From Tunicatimonas sp964551335 (GTDB lineage: Bacteria; Bacteroidota; Bacteroidia; Cytophagales; Cyclobacteriaceae), in NCBI GenBank assembly GCA_964551335.1, contig CAZKCO010000002.1, positions 62,001 to 126,000 of the forward strand: 64,000 bases of DNA, read 5' to 3'. The position numbers were made by a program, and so were the translations under genes. Numbering within the stretch: the stretch's first letter is position 1; every line of letters starts with the position of its first letter. Below, piece after piece: positions 42,667 to 50,580 of the stretch. Under the pieces are notes generated by a model. That model saw only the letters and a list, made by a program, of their open reading frames with translations. It was not told the origin of the DNA and did not search any database.

Positions 42667-42979
42667 TTGGTTTTTGGCCTAAATCCTTCCCAGAACGGGA
42701 CAAAATTCACCGGAGAATTTTAGAAAAGCTCTTGAGAAGTTAGAGAAAAGCTAAGGAGCTCTTCGAGAAAGCTATGGTGAATTGTGAAAAGTGCCCACCA
42801 GCTTTAAAAAAAACCTCTTAATCCCTCCTATTTTATCACTCCAACAAATGAATGGTGGCACTTTCCTATAGGATACCGTTAGCTGGAAAACATCATATTA
42901 AATTGGCAAATAAAACCGTTTTTGCTGTTTAGATAATTCCCTTATCCTCAAATTTAACGAAGCATTTTTTAGGTTGTCT
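42667..42979. other. intergenic region, no gene seen
   Basis: About 310 bases between the HU-like terminator and a minus-strand gene ending at 42980. There is a short hairpin AAAATTC/GAATTTT (about 42703-42721) and two related AGCTCTT-GAGAA segments, but no open frame or family-like coding pattern. It could hold a decayed repeat. Confidence 0.5.
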
Positions 42980-43411
42980 TTAATTAAATTCAGTCATACC
43001 ATACTGGTCAATATCCTGCGTATTTTTGATAGAGTTATAGAAACTTAAATCTTTCCACGCTGTTCCTTCCATTCCTTGCAGACTGATACCCTTATCTGTT
43101 TTGGCTACGGTAAAGAGGAAGTCGGCCAGATTAGAATCTTTTTGAGATGGATTCTTATTCAGGTCGGTCATACCGTATTCATCAACGGCTTGGGGCTTAT
43201 CGCCATTAGCACTAAATGACAAACTCTTCCAAGCACACCCCTCCTTGCACTCCAGTTGTACTCCCTCCTGAGTTCTCTCTATGGTAATCTTAAAATCCTT
43301 TAGTTCAGCGTTTGCTGTATCCTGAGCCGGAAGGCTAAAGCTTAGGGATAAGATCAATGCCGTAGTAAATAGCGTGAAAAGTACCGGTTGAAGATTTAGT
43401 CTGGTCGTCAT
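42980..43411 (-). CDS. small secreted two-repeat protein of unknown function
   Basis: A 143-residue protein with a signal peptide (about 1-30, SFSLPAQD). The mature part is two copies of the same ~45-residue unit: DFKITIERTQEGVQLECKEGCAWKSLSF...DEYGMTDLN and DFLFTVAKTDKGISLQGMEGTAWKDLSF...DQYGMTEFN. The first copy has Cys-Cys where the second has Met-Thr, so a disulfide may form only in the first. The repeat suggests an intragenic duplication. No family or function is recognised. The gene stands alone. Confidence 0.75.
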   Translation of the reverse strand: MTTRLNLQPVLFTLFTTALILSLSFSLPAQDTANAELKDFKITIERTQEGVQLECKEGCAWKSLSFSANGDKPQAVDEYGMTDLNKNPSQKDSNLADFLFTVAKTDKGISLQGMEGTAWKDLSFYNSIKNTQDIDQYGMTEFN

Positions 43412-43780
43412 ACCTGTAAGGTCTTTAGATTTGGTTCTTTAACTTGTTTGCCTACTTAAAACCAACGTATGACTAATGCAATAGTTACTTAAGTTGACTG
43501 TTAAACACAATTGCGTCACTACTAATTAATTACAGCATGGAAGTCAGGAGAGCGAAACCGCTCAAGAATTACTTTTCAACCAGCAAAAATGTCCGGTTGA
43601 AGTTGAGGGAAAGTGTAAGGTTGCCTGTACTGATGGTGGCTTTGGATAGGGTAACCGGAGGGTAAGCGGGTAATCTTACCCGGCAAGTAGCGAGATTTTA
43701 TTGAATTTAGACAGGTTCTCCTACGCCACTTTTGGCTGGTATTATCGTGACTAACCAATTACTTATTGCTAACCACCTGG
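43412..43780. other. intergenic region, no gene seen
   Basis: About 370 bases between a minus-strand small protein and a minus-strand exporter gene. There is a GGGTAA/TTACCC hairpin near 43660-43683, whose lack of a T run argues against a terminator. No open frame looks coding. The promoter of the small secreted protein must lie in its 43412-side part. Confidence 0.5.
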
Positions 43781-45022
43781 CTAGCTAAACTTATTCATGG
43801 CCCACTGTTTGGTTCGGGTGAAGATAGAATCGCCTTCGTCGCTATCGTCTTTCATCCCTTCTTCGCCCAGTAAATAACCCAGCGGTTTTAGTACTGACAC
43901 ATTGTCGAAAACAACTTTGATGATACCCAATACCGGAATGGCCACCAACATGCCTACCACTCCCCACACCGCTTCCCCTAACACCACCACAATAATGGTT
44001 ACTACCGGGTTTAGGTCTACTTTACTGCCCACCACGTAGGGCTCTAAAATGTAGCTTTCCACAAACTGAGCGATGAAGAAGGTAGCCGATATTCCAATCA
44101 CGCTGGTGAGTCCGTTGCCCGCTATTAAAGACATTACCACCGCAATGACGTAACCTACCACATTACCCACGTAGGGAATCAGCGACAGAAAAGCGGCCAG
44201 AATTGATATAAGTATGGCATTTTGTACCCCGGAGATGCTAAGCCCTACCGAATACAGTATGGCCAGAAATAGTATCAGCAGCATCCGCCCGGATAGGTAG
44301 TTCTGAGAGACCTGAGCGGCATTCACCAACACTTCTTTGGTATGCTCCCGTTTATCGTCGGGAGCCATCTTGAGTATAGACCGTTTCAGTTTCTGGCGGT
44401 AGAGCAGAAAGAAAAAAGTGTAGATAAAGATTAACAATAGATCTCCTAAGGTACTGAAGAAGTGGCCTACCACTTTGCTGGCTGAAGATAACAAGCCACC
44501 CCCACCAGAAGAAGCTTCATCTGAAGATTCAGCAGTTTGATCTCCGCCCGGAGGCTGTTCACTTCCTGAAGATGATTGAGCGCTATCTCCGCCCGAGGTT
44601 TGAGTACTGTCGCTGGTAATATCGGAATTTGGCAAGTTTTCCGAAATTTTTTGTTCCTGCTCCGCCTCCGAAAAGCCCGTTTTCTGCGCTATATAGTCTT
44701 GCAACTGCTCTATCTTAGGCTCTATCTTTTCCTTAATTTGTGGCCAGTCGCTGACCAATCTTTCCACTTGAGCGGACAAGATAAACGTTAACCCTGCAAA
44801 GAACCCAATAATAATCAACACCGAAAAAAAGGAAGCCCACCCTCTATTTACCCCTTTTCGCTCAAGCCACTGGCCAATGGGTAAAACTATCATGGCGAGC
44901 AAGACAGCTATAGTTAAAGGTAACAGAAACGGACGGGCTTGAACAAGCCCCCAAAAGAGAAAAGTAAAACCAACAACAATAAGGACAAAGAAGGTGAGAA
45001 TGCGCTTGGCTTGGTTGCTCAT
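43781..45022 (-). CDS. AI-2E family transporter
   Basis: A 413-residue membrane protein of the AI-2E/PerM/YdgG family, members of which are reported as exporters of autoinducer-2 or as Na+/H+ antiporters. Two N-terminal membrane segments (about 9-45, FVLIVVGFTFLFWGLVQARPFLLPLTIAVLLAMIVLPIG), one near 61-83, and a C-terminal block of five more with FLSLIPYVGNVVGYVIAVVMSLIAGNGLT and LNPVVTIIVVVLGEAVWGVVGMLVAIPVLGIIKVV match the family. An uncommon Ser/Gly/Gln-rich loop (about 127-178) is inserted in the extracytoplasmic part. The substrate cannot be inferred. Confidence 0.88.
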   Translation of the reverse strand: MSNQAKRILTFFVLIVVGFTFLFWGLVQARPFLLPLTIAVLLAMIVLPIGQWLERKGVNRGWASFFSVLIIIGFFAGLTFILSAQVERLVSDWPQIKEKIEPKIEQLQDYIAQKTGFSEAEQEQKISENLPNSDITSDSTQTSGGDSAQSSSGSEQPPGGDQTAESSDEASSGGGGLLSSASKVVGHFFSTLGDLLLIFIYTFFFLLYRQKLKRSILKMAPDDKREHTKEVLVNAAQVSQNYLSGRMLLILFLAILYSVGLSISGVQNAILISILAAFLSLIPYVGNVVGYVIAVVMSLIAGNGLTSVIGISATFFIAQFVESYILEPYVVGSKVDLNPVVTIIVVVLGEAVWGVVGMLVAIPVLGIIKVVFDNVSVLKPLGYLLGEEGMKDDSDEGDSIFTRTKQWAMNKFS

Positions 45023-45154
45023 ATGGTATTAGTTTAAAAAGTTGGCTTCAGCAAGGTCATTGGTTAAAACTAATATCCTGAAACTTTGTTGTAGCTTATT
45101 TCCGCATTTTCCCTGATAGAAGCAGCGAGCAGGCAGTTGTACCAAAATGGAACA

Positions 45155-46555
45155 ATGGCTATCTTGGAGGCAATGGAAAAACAGGAGGGGAACATTCTTA
45201 TTGTAGACGATGACCAGGCCGTGCTGTATACGGCCAAACTCATCCTGAAGCAGCACTTCACCCACGTACAAACCGAAGGTTCTCCCTCTCAGATTGCCAC
45301 TCATCTAGAAAAACAAGCTTACGATGTGCTACTGCTGGACATGAACTTTGCCCAGGGAAAAACCAGCGGCGAAGAGGGGCTATTCTGGATTAGGAAGGTA
45401 CGAGCACTAAACCCGAAGGTGCAAATTGTGGTAACTACTGCTTACGGTGATATAGAACTGGCCGTAAACGCCATGAAAGAAGGTGCGGTAGACTTCCTGA
45501 CCAAACCCTGGGAAAAAGAAAAACTAGTGGCTACGGTAGCTTCAGTGTGCCAGTTGAGCCGATCAAAGGGTGAGGTAGAGAAACTTAAAAACCAGCAGCA
45601 AGCCCTTAGCCAAGACCTGGACAGTGCCTTTGCCGATATTATCAGTGAAAGCGCTGCCATGCAACCGGTATTCGAAACTATTGAGAAAGTAGCCCAAACC
45701 GACGCCAACGTGCTAATTTTAGGTGAGAACGGTACCGGGAAAGAACTGGTGGCCCGCGCTATTCACCGGGCATCATTACGGAACAAGCAACCCTTTATCA
45801 AGGTTGACTTAGGCACCTTAAGCGAAACATTGTTTGAATCGGAACTATTCGGGCACAGCAAAGGTGCCTTTACCGGAGCCGCCGAAGCCCGAGCAGGTCG
45901 CTTTGAAGTAGCTTCAGGCGGAACCCTCTTTTTAGACGAGATCGGTAATCTTTCTCCCTCCTTGCAGGCTAAGTTGCTAACGGCTATCCAAAGCAAACAG
46001 GTGATACGGGTAGGAACCAACCAACCCATCAACGTGGATGCTCGCCTGATCAGTGCCACCAATCAGCCTATTTACCAACTGTCCGAAGGCAGCAATCCTG
46101 AGTTTCGGCAGGATTTACTGTACCGGATTAATACGGTAGAGATCAACATCCCCCCCCTCCGTCAGCGTCCGGAAGATATTCCGCTGTTAGTGGACCACTA
46201 CTTGCAGGCCTACGGTAAAAAATACCAAAAGCAGCTTGACCCGCTCCGTCCGGCAGTCGCTAACGCCTTACAACGCTACGCTTGGCCGGGTAATGTACGG
46301 GAACTACAGCATGCCGTAGAACGAGCCGTGATTATGAGCAGCAGCTCCCAACTGGAAACCGCCGATTTGCTGGTAGATGCCAAACGACAGAAAAGCCCCG
46401 CGCTGGCTGCTAACTCCCTCAACATAGATGAGGTTGAAGAACGCGCCATCCGAGAAGCCATTAAGAAGCATCAGGGCAACCTCAGTAAAGCTGCCGCTGA
46501 ACTGGGCTTAGGCCGAAGTACGCTCTACCGAAAAATGAAGAAGTATGGGATTTAG
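45155..46555 (+). CDS. NtrC-type sigma-54-dependent response regulator
   Basis: This regulator activates sigma-54 promoters after phosphorylation. It has an N-terminal receiver domain (ILIVDDDQAVLYTAK, phosphoacceptor in VLLLDMNF, Lys in FLTKPW), a central AAA+ domain (about 160-395) with Walker A GENGTGKEL, the sigma-54-contact loop ELFGHSKGAFTGA and Walker B LFLDEIGNL, and a C-terminal Fis-type helix-turn-helix (KHQGNLSKAAAELGLGRSTLYRKMKKYG). I chose the ATG at 45155, as the earlier in-frame start at 45137 is a TTG and the ATG at 45173 is close to the receiver strand. Its likely partner kinase gene begins at 49166 beyond an opposite-strand cluster. Confidence 0.92.
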   Translation: MAILEAMEKQEGNILIVDDDQAVLYTAKLILKQHFTHVQTEGSPSQIATHLEKQAYDVLLLDMNFAQGKTSGEEGLFWIRKVRALNPKVQIVVTTAYGDIELAVNAMKEGAVDFLTKPWEKEKLVATVASVCQLSRSKGEVEKLKNQQQALSQDLDSAFADIISESAAMQPVFETIEKVAQTDANVLILGENGTGKELVARAIHRASLRNKQPFIKVDLGTLSETLFESELFGHSKGAFTGAAEARAGRFEVASGGTLFLDEIGNLSPSLQAKLLTAIQSKQVIRVGTNQPINVDARLISATNQPIYQLSEGSNPEFRQDLLYRINTVEINIPPLRQRPEDIPLLVDHYLQAYGKKYQKQLDPLRPAVANALQRYAWPGNVRELQHAVERAVIMSSSSQLETADLLVDAKRQKSPALAANSLNIDEVEERAIREAIKKHQGNLSKAAAELGLGRSTLYRKMKKYGI

Positions 46556-46716
46556 TGTTAGAGTATTAAGGCGTTCTGGAGTTAGGATTTTCAGGAAAAG
46601 CGCGATAATGTAAATGTATTTCTACTATGGGCTCCGAACGAACGACTGCGTCTTCCCTGATTTCTCATTTGACTTTCAGGAAAAGTCGGAACAGGACCGG
46701 ATAAGCTAAGAGAAGG

Positions 46717-47667
46717 TTATTTGGGGGTTTGTTTCACAATGCCAATGTGGGCAATGGCATCTCCCTGGTGAAGAATGGGATTATGGTTTAAACCGATGAC
46801 GTAACCCGTAGCGGGAGCTTTAATGGGTTGCTTGAAATCACCAAAGGGGTCGGTCATGTAGCCCATCACCTGATTTCGTTTTACTAAGGCTCCATTGGAA
46901 ACAGTGCACTGAAAAATGCCGGATGTGCGGGCGCGTACCCAGGAAGAATGGTTGATAATTCTGTTCGGATAGTTGGGCTCTACCCCATTGGCCTCGGTCA
47001 TCTTTAGCAGCTTCATTATCCGAATCGCGCCGTTGATACCCTGCTGAATGGCAAACTCATCGAAGCGGGCAGATTCTCCACCTTCGTATACTAATATTCT
47101 TTTTCCTTGCTTGGCTGCCGTTTGCCTCAGCGATTTGGGACGATACTTGGAATGAAGCGTGAACGGAGCGCAGAAGGTTTGAGCTAGTTCCTGGTTACGC
47201 TCATCCTTCAACATACAACGAATCTGAGGATAGTTGCTACGGTCGGCCCCACCCGTATGAAAGTCTAAGCCAACATCAATTTTAGGAATGATGTCTTTGG
47301 TTAGATAATACGCTACGCGAGAAGCCAGCGACCCATTCTTATTACCTGGAAATGACCGATTTACGTCCTTACCGTCGGGTACGTAGCGGGAGAAGTTAAT
47401 AAATCCGTAAATATTAATAATCGGAATACAGATGGTGGTACCAATCAGTGGTTGATGCAAGTTTTGCTCAACAATCCGCCGAACAATCTCAACTCCGTTG
47501 ATTTCGTCGCCGTGCAGTCCACCCATTAGTAGCAGTACCGGCCCCGGCTTCTTGGCCCGGGCGATGGTTATATAAATATCAATGGGAGAACGGGAAGGAA
47601 GCCGGGAAATATTTACTTCCACTTTCCGGGTCTCTCCCCGAGGAATGTCTACACCATTGAACATCAT
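46717..47667 (-). CDS. succinylglutamate desuccinylase/aspartoacylase family hydrolase
   Basis: A zinc carboxypeptidase-like amidohydrolase of the AstE/AspA family, 316 residues. Zinc ligands appear in GGLHGDEINGVEIVRR (His and Glu, about 51-66) and in DVGLDFHTGGADRSNYP (His, near 137); YEGGESARFDEF carries the likely catalytic Glu. It resembles RimA-like partners that clip poly-glutamate made by RimK. Gap to rimK is 13 bases, so it is in the same operon. Substrate is inferred from context. Confidence 0.88.
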   Translation of the reverse strand: MMFNGVDIPRGETRKVEVNISRLPSRSPIDIYITIARAKKPGPVLLLMGGLHGDEINGVEIVRRIVEQNLHQPLIGTTICIPIINIYGFINFSRYVPDGKDVNRSFPGNKNGSLASRVAYYLTKDIIPKIDVGLDFHTGGADRSNYPQIRCMLKDERNQELAQTFCAPFTLHSKYRPKSLRQTAAKQGKRILVYEGGESARFDEFAIQQGINGAIRIMKLLKMTEANGVEPNYPNRIINHSSWVRARTSGIFQCTVSNGALVKRNQVMGYMTDPFGDFKQPIKAPATGYVIGLNHNPILHQGDAIAHIGIVKQTPK

Positions 47668-47680
47668 ATAAACAGTTATT

Positions 47681-48589
47681 TTAAGCTTTCACCTTGTCTT
47701 TCGGTAGTTTTTTCTTCTTAGCCGTCTGTTCAATGTACTCCACAATCTTTCCTGCTACATCTACTCCGGTCGCTTTCTCGATGCCTTCCAGTCCGGGCGA
47801 TGAATTCACTTCCAGCACCATTGGCCCGCGTTTGGATTGCAGCATATCTACCCCCGCAATAGCCAGGCCCATACACTTGGCCGCTTTCAGCGCGGTTTCT
47901 TTTTCCGCTTTGCTTAGTTTGATGATATTGGCCTGACCGCCCCGGTGCAGATTAGACCGAAACTCCCCTTCTTTTCCCTGCCGTTTCATGGCACCTACTA
48001 CTTTTCCGTTCACGATAAACGCCCGAATATCCGCTCCTCCGGCTTCTTCAATAAACTCTTGTAGTATTACCCGAGTCTGAAGGCTGTCAAAGGCTTCTAC
48101 CACCGACTTAGCGGCTTTATCGGTTTCGGCCAGCACTACGCCTAGTCCTTGGGTACCTTCCAGTAATTTAATCACCAACGGGGCCTGCCCAATGTGCTTG
48201 AGTACCTTGTTTTCCTCCTTACTATAATTCGTAAAAGCAGTCTTGGGTATACCCACCCCTGACCGCGACAAGATTTGTAAACTGCGTAGTTTGTCTCTCG
48301 AGCGGGTAATTGCGAGTGAATCTACCGCACTGAACACTTTCATCATCTCAAACTGGCGCACTACGGCCGTTCCGTAAAAAGTAACTGATGCGCCTATGCG
48401 AGGAATAATCGCATCAATATCGGTTAACCGTTTGCCGTTGTAATAAATAAAAGGCCCTTTGTCGTCCATCACAATATCACACTTCAGATGATCAACGACC
48501 TGGGCCTCATGACCTCGCTGCCGGATAGCTTCCACCAGTCGGCGAGTAGAATATAGTTTGGAATTCCGGGATAATACAGCAATTTTCAT
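47681..48589 (-). CDS. rimK: RimK-type ATP-grasp ligase
   Basis: RimK family ATP-grasp enzymes add glutamate residues to the C-terminus of ribosomal protein S6 or make poly-glutamate. The 302-residue protein has the N-terminal MKIAVLSRNSKLYSTRRLVEAI segment, the ATP-binding central part (PLVIKLLEGTQGLGVVLAE, VILQEFIEEAGGADIRAFIVNGKVVGAM) and the metal-binding C-terminal part VLEVNSSPGLEGIEKATGVDVA. It is between the RimB-like and AstE-like genes, 2 and 13 bases apart. Whether the target is S6, another protein, or a small molecule cannot be decided from sequence. Confidence 0.93.
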   Translation of the reverse strand: MKIAVLSRNSKLYSTRRLVEAIRQRGHEAQVVDHLKCDIVMDDKGPFIYYNGKRLTDIDAIIPRIGASVTFYGTAVVRQFEMMKVFSAVDSLAITRSRDKLRSLQILSRSGVGIPKTAFTNYSKEENKVLKHIGQAPLVIKLLEGTQGLGVVLAETDKAAKSVVEAFDSLQTRVILQEFIEEAGGADIRAFIVNGKVVGAMKRQGKEGEFRSNLHRGGQANIIKLSKAEKETALKAAKCMGLAIAGVDMLQSKRGPMVLEVNSSPGLEGIEKATGVDVAGKIVEYIEQTAKKKKLPKDKVKA

Positions 48590-48591
48590 GG

Positions 48592-49023
48592 TTAGTTATT
48601 TTTAAGTTTGTAGGATAAATCAGTATGTTGTACATCAACTAAAAACCGTTTTCTGAGAAATTTCCGGCCCAGCAGCACCGGATACTTCATCTCCTGTCGG
48701 TCAGTTAATGAAAACTCTACGGTTCGTTTTTTATTAAAAATTACCACTTTTGTTCTAATGGTATAGCGGTGCTCGGCCTGGCCTGAAGAGCTCTTGACTA
48801 CCTTATCGCTAAAGTTGCTTACCAATATAGGTTTATCGTCGTATTCTGGATGAGTAGGGTCCAGCACTTTGAACGATAGCATCTGATCGCCCTCTCGTTC
48901 AACTATCTCTACGTGGTGACAGTGCAGGGCGCAACCATAGGCACCAGTATCTACTTTAGCATCAATATCAAAAAAACCCAGTTCGGGCAAATCAATTTTA
49001 TCTTTTCTACCAATAGTGATCAT
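48592..49023 (-). CDS. RimB-like retropepsin-fold peptidase (ATP-dependent zinc protease family)
   Basis: A 143-residue protein of the DUF785/RimB family, also annotated as ATP-dependent zinc protease, adopting an aspartic-protease fold. The Asp motif is in FDIDAKVDTGAYGCALHCHHVEIV (active Asp about residue 27), and the flap/strand segment VLLGRKFLRKRFLVDV is in the C-terminal third. In rim clusters such proteins regulate RimK; in several Bacteroidota they occur just as here. The ATG at 49023 is chosen over a TTG at 49038. First gene of the cluster. Confidence 0.85.
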   Translation of the reverse strand: MITIGRKDKIDLPELGFFDIDAKVDTGAYGCALHCHHVEIVEREGDQMLSFKVLDPTHPEYDDKPILVSNFSDKVVKSSSGQAEHRYTIRTKVVIFNKKRTVEFSLTDRQEMKYPVLLGRKFLRKRFLVDVQHTDLSYKLKNN

Positions 49024-49165
49024 AGATTGAAAAATCAACGCGAAAGAAAGCAGAGAAAGCTACTTTGCAAGATGAAATATTTATTTAGATAATAAAAACT
49101 CGTAGTATCTAATCCAATGGTGCTCTACTGTCTACTGTCCATTGTTCACATTCAATTCTTGTAAG

Positions 49166-50536
49166 ATGCACTACGCCCTCTTTCGCTTCAATATCATCTT
49201 TCGCCTGCTACTCATTATTGCACTGGGATACGCCACCGTTTACGTTCTCACCCAGACCCACTTCTGGCTGGTTTCTATTTGGCTGGCGTTAGCTATTATC
49301 ATTACTGCTTTTGAACTGTTGCGCTACATTGAACGGTCACACCGCGAATTAGAGAACCTGGTGATAGCCATTCGGCAGGGAGATTTCACCAATACCTACC
49401 AGCAACCTGCTTTTGGCTCGGGGGAGTTATTAGCCCACTCTTATAATCAGTTAGTGGCTACCTACCAGCATTTACGCCAGGAAAAAGAGAGTAATCACCA
49501 GTATCTGCAAAATGTGGTAGAACACGTTTCAATCGCATTAATCGGTTTGAATCAAGAAGACCAGATTACTCTAGTGAACCCGGCAGCCAAGCAACTGCTG
49601 AGCCAGCCGCTGCTACGGCAGCCGCTACTGCTACAATTATCAGACGTACGGGCAATTAATCAAAACCTATACGATCAGATGAAACGGCTGGAGGCTGGTC
49701 AGAAGGCGATCGTAAAAGTAGTAATCAACGGACAATTGATGCAGTTAGCCCTTCAGGCTTCTGAGTTCTACCTACAGGGCGAGTACTACAAGCTGATCTC
49801 CTTGCAAGATTTGCGCCGCGAACTGGAAGAACAGGAGCTAGCCTCCTGGCAGAAGCTGATTCGGGTACTCACCCACGAAATAATGAACTCGGTTATTCCG
49901 ATTACTAACCTTAGCGAGATGATTAGGCAAACATTACTACAAACCCGGCAGGGAGATACGTTACAATTACAGACCCTGAACGAAGAAGACAGCCAGGATT
50001 TGCTGGAAAGTTTGCAGGTAATTGAAGACCGCAGCCAGGGACTGACCAACTTCGTAAAAGCCTATCGTAATGTTACCCAGGTAGCTCAACCAAATTTTCG
50101 TCAGGTAGCGATAGCCGATCTGTTTCAACGAGTGCATACCCTGCTCAGTCCCACGCTTCAACAAAGTAAGATTGACTGGAAACAGGAAGTCATCCCTGCT
50201 CACCTATCGCTTACCATTGATCTGGAGATGATAGAGCAGGTGCTCATCAACCTGATAAAAAATGCTACCGAAGCCTTGACTGATATAGCTGATCCTAAGA
50301 TCCACCTCAACGCGTACCAGACCGAGGAGCACGAAGGTGTTATTGAAGTTTCCGACAACGGTGCGGGAATACCTCCCGATGTGGTCGACCAGATTTTCAT
50401 TCCCTTCTACACCACTAAGCCCGAAGGTTCGGGCATAGGTTTAAGCTTATCGCAACAAATAATGCGGCTACACCGCGGAGCAATTACGGTGCGTTCATCA
50501 GTGAGTGAGGGAACGACAATTTCATTATATTTTTAG
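49166..50536 (+). CDS. NtrY-type sensor histidine kinase
   Basis: From the ATG at 49166 the protein is 456 residues. There are two close N-terminal membrane segments (about 13-55), a HAMP-like linker, a PAS-like part (about 115-215; QNVVEHVSIALIGLNQEDQITLVNPAAKQLL) and a kinase core. The phosphoacceptor His is in VLTHEIMNSVIPITNLSEM, as in NtrY-type kinases. ATP-binding motifs are NLIKNATEAL (N box), VSDNGAGIP (G1), and GSGIGLSLSQQIM (G2). I infer it partners the NtrC-type regulator at 45155-46555. Its earlier frame from 49142 uses a TTG. Confidence 0.9.
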   Translation: MHYALFRFNIIFRLLLIIALGYATVYVLTQTHFWLVSIWLALAIIITAFELLRYIERSHRELENLVIAIRQGDFTNTYQQPAFGSGELLAHSYNQLVATYQHLRQEKESNHQYLQNVVEHVSIALIGLNQEDQITLVNPAAKQLLSQPLLRQPLLLQLSDVRAINQNLYDQMKRLEAGQKAIVKVVINGQLMQLALQASEFYLQGEYYKLISLQDLRRELEEQELASWQKLIRVLTHEIMNSVIPITNLSEMIRQTLLQTRQGDTLQLQTLNEEDSQDLLESLQVIEDRSQGLTNFVKAYRNVTQVAQPNFRQVAIADLFQRVHTLLSPTLQQSKIDWKQEVIPAHLSLTIDLEMIEQVLINLIKNATEALTDIADPKIHLNAYQTEEHEGVIEVSDNGAGIPPDVVDQIFIPFYTTKPEGSGIGLSLSQQIMRLHRGAITVRSSVSEGTTISLYF

Positions 50537-50580
50537 TAAAAAATCCAGTATACTTGTTTTTTTACTCTGACCAATAACCT

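Noticed and set aside
43576..43758. Short minus-strand open frame in the 43412-43780 gap
   Set aside because: No signal peptide, no family-like sequence and no promoter; composition looks like noncoding DNA.
46585..46690. Direct repeat TTTCAGGAAAAG in the gap after the NtrC-type gene
   Set aside because: Two short copies only, no target-site or integrase context; likely chance.
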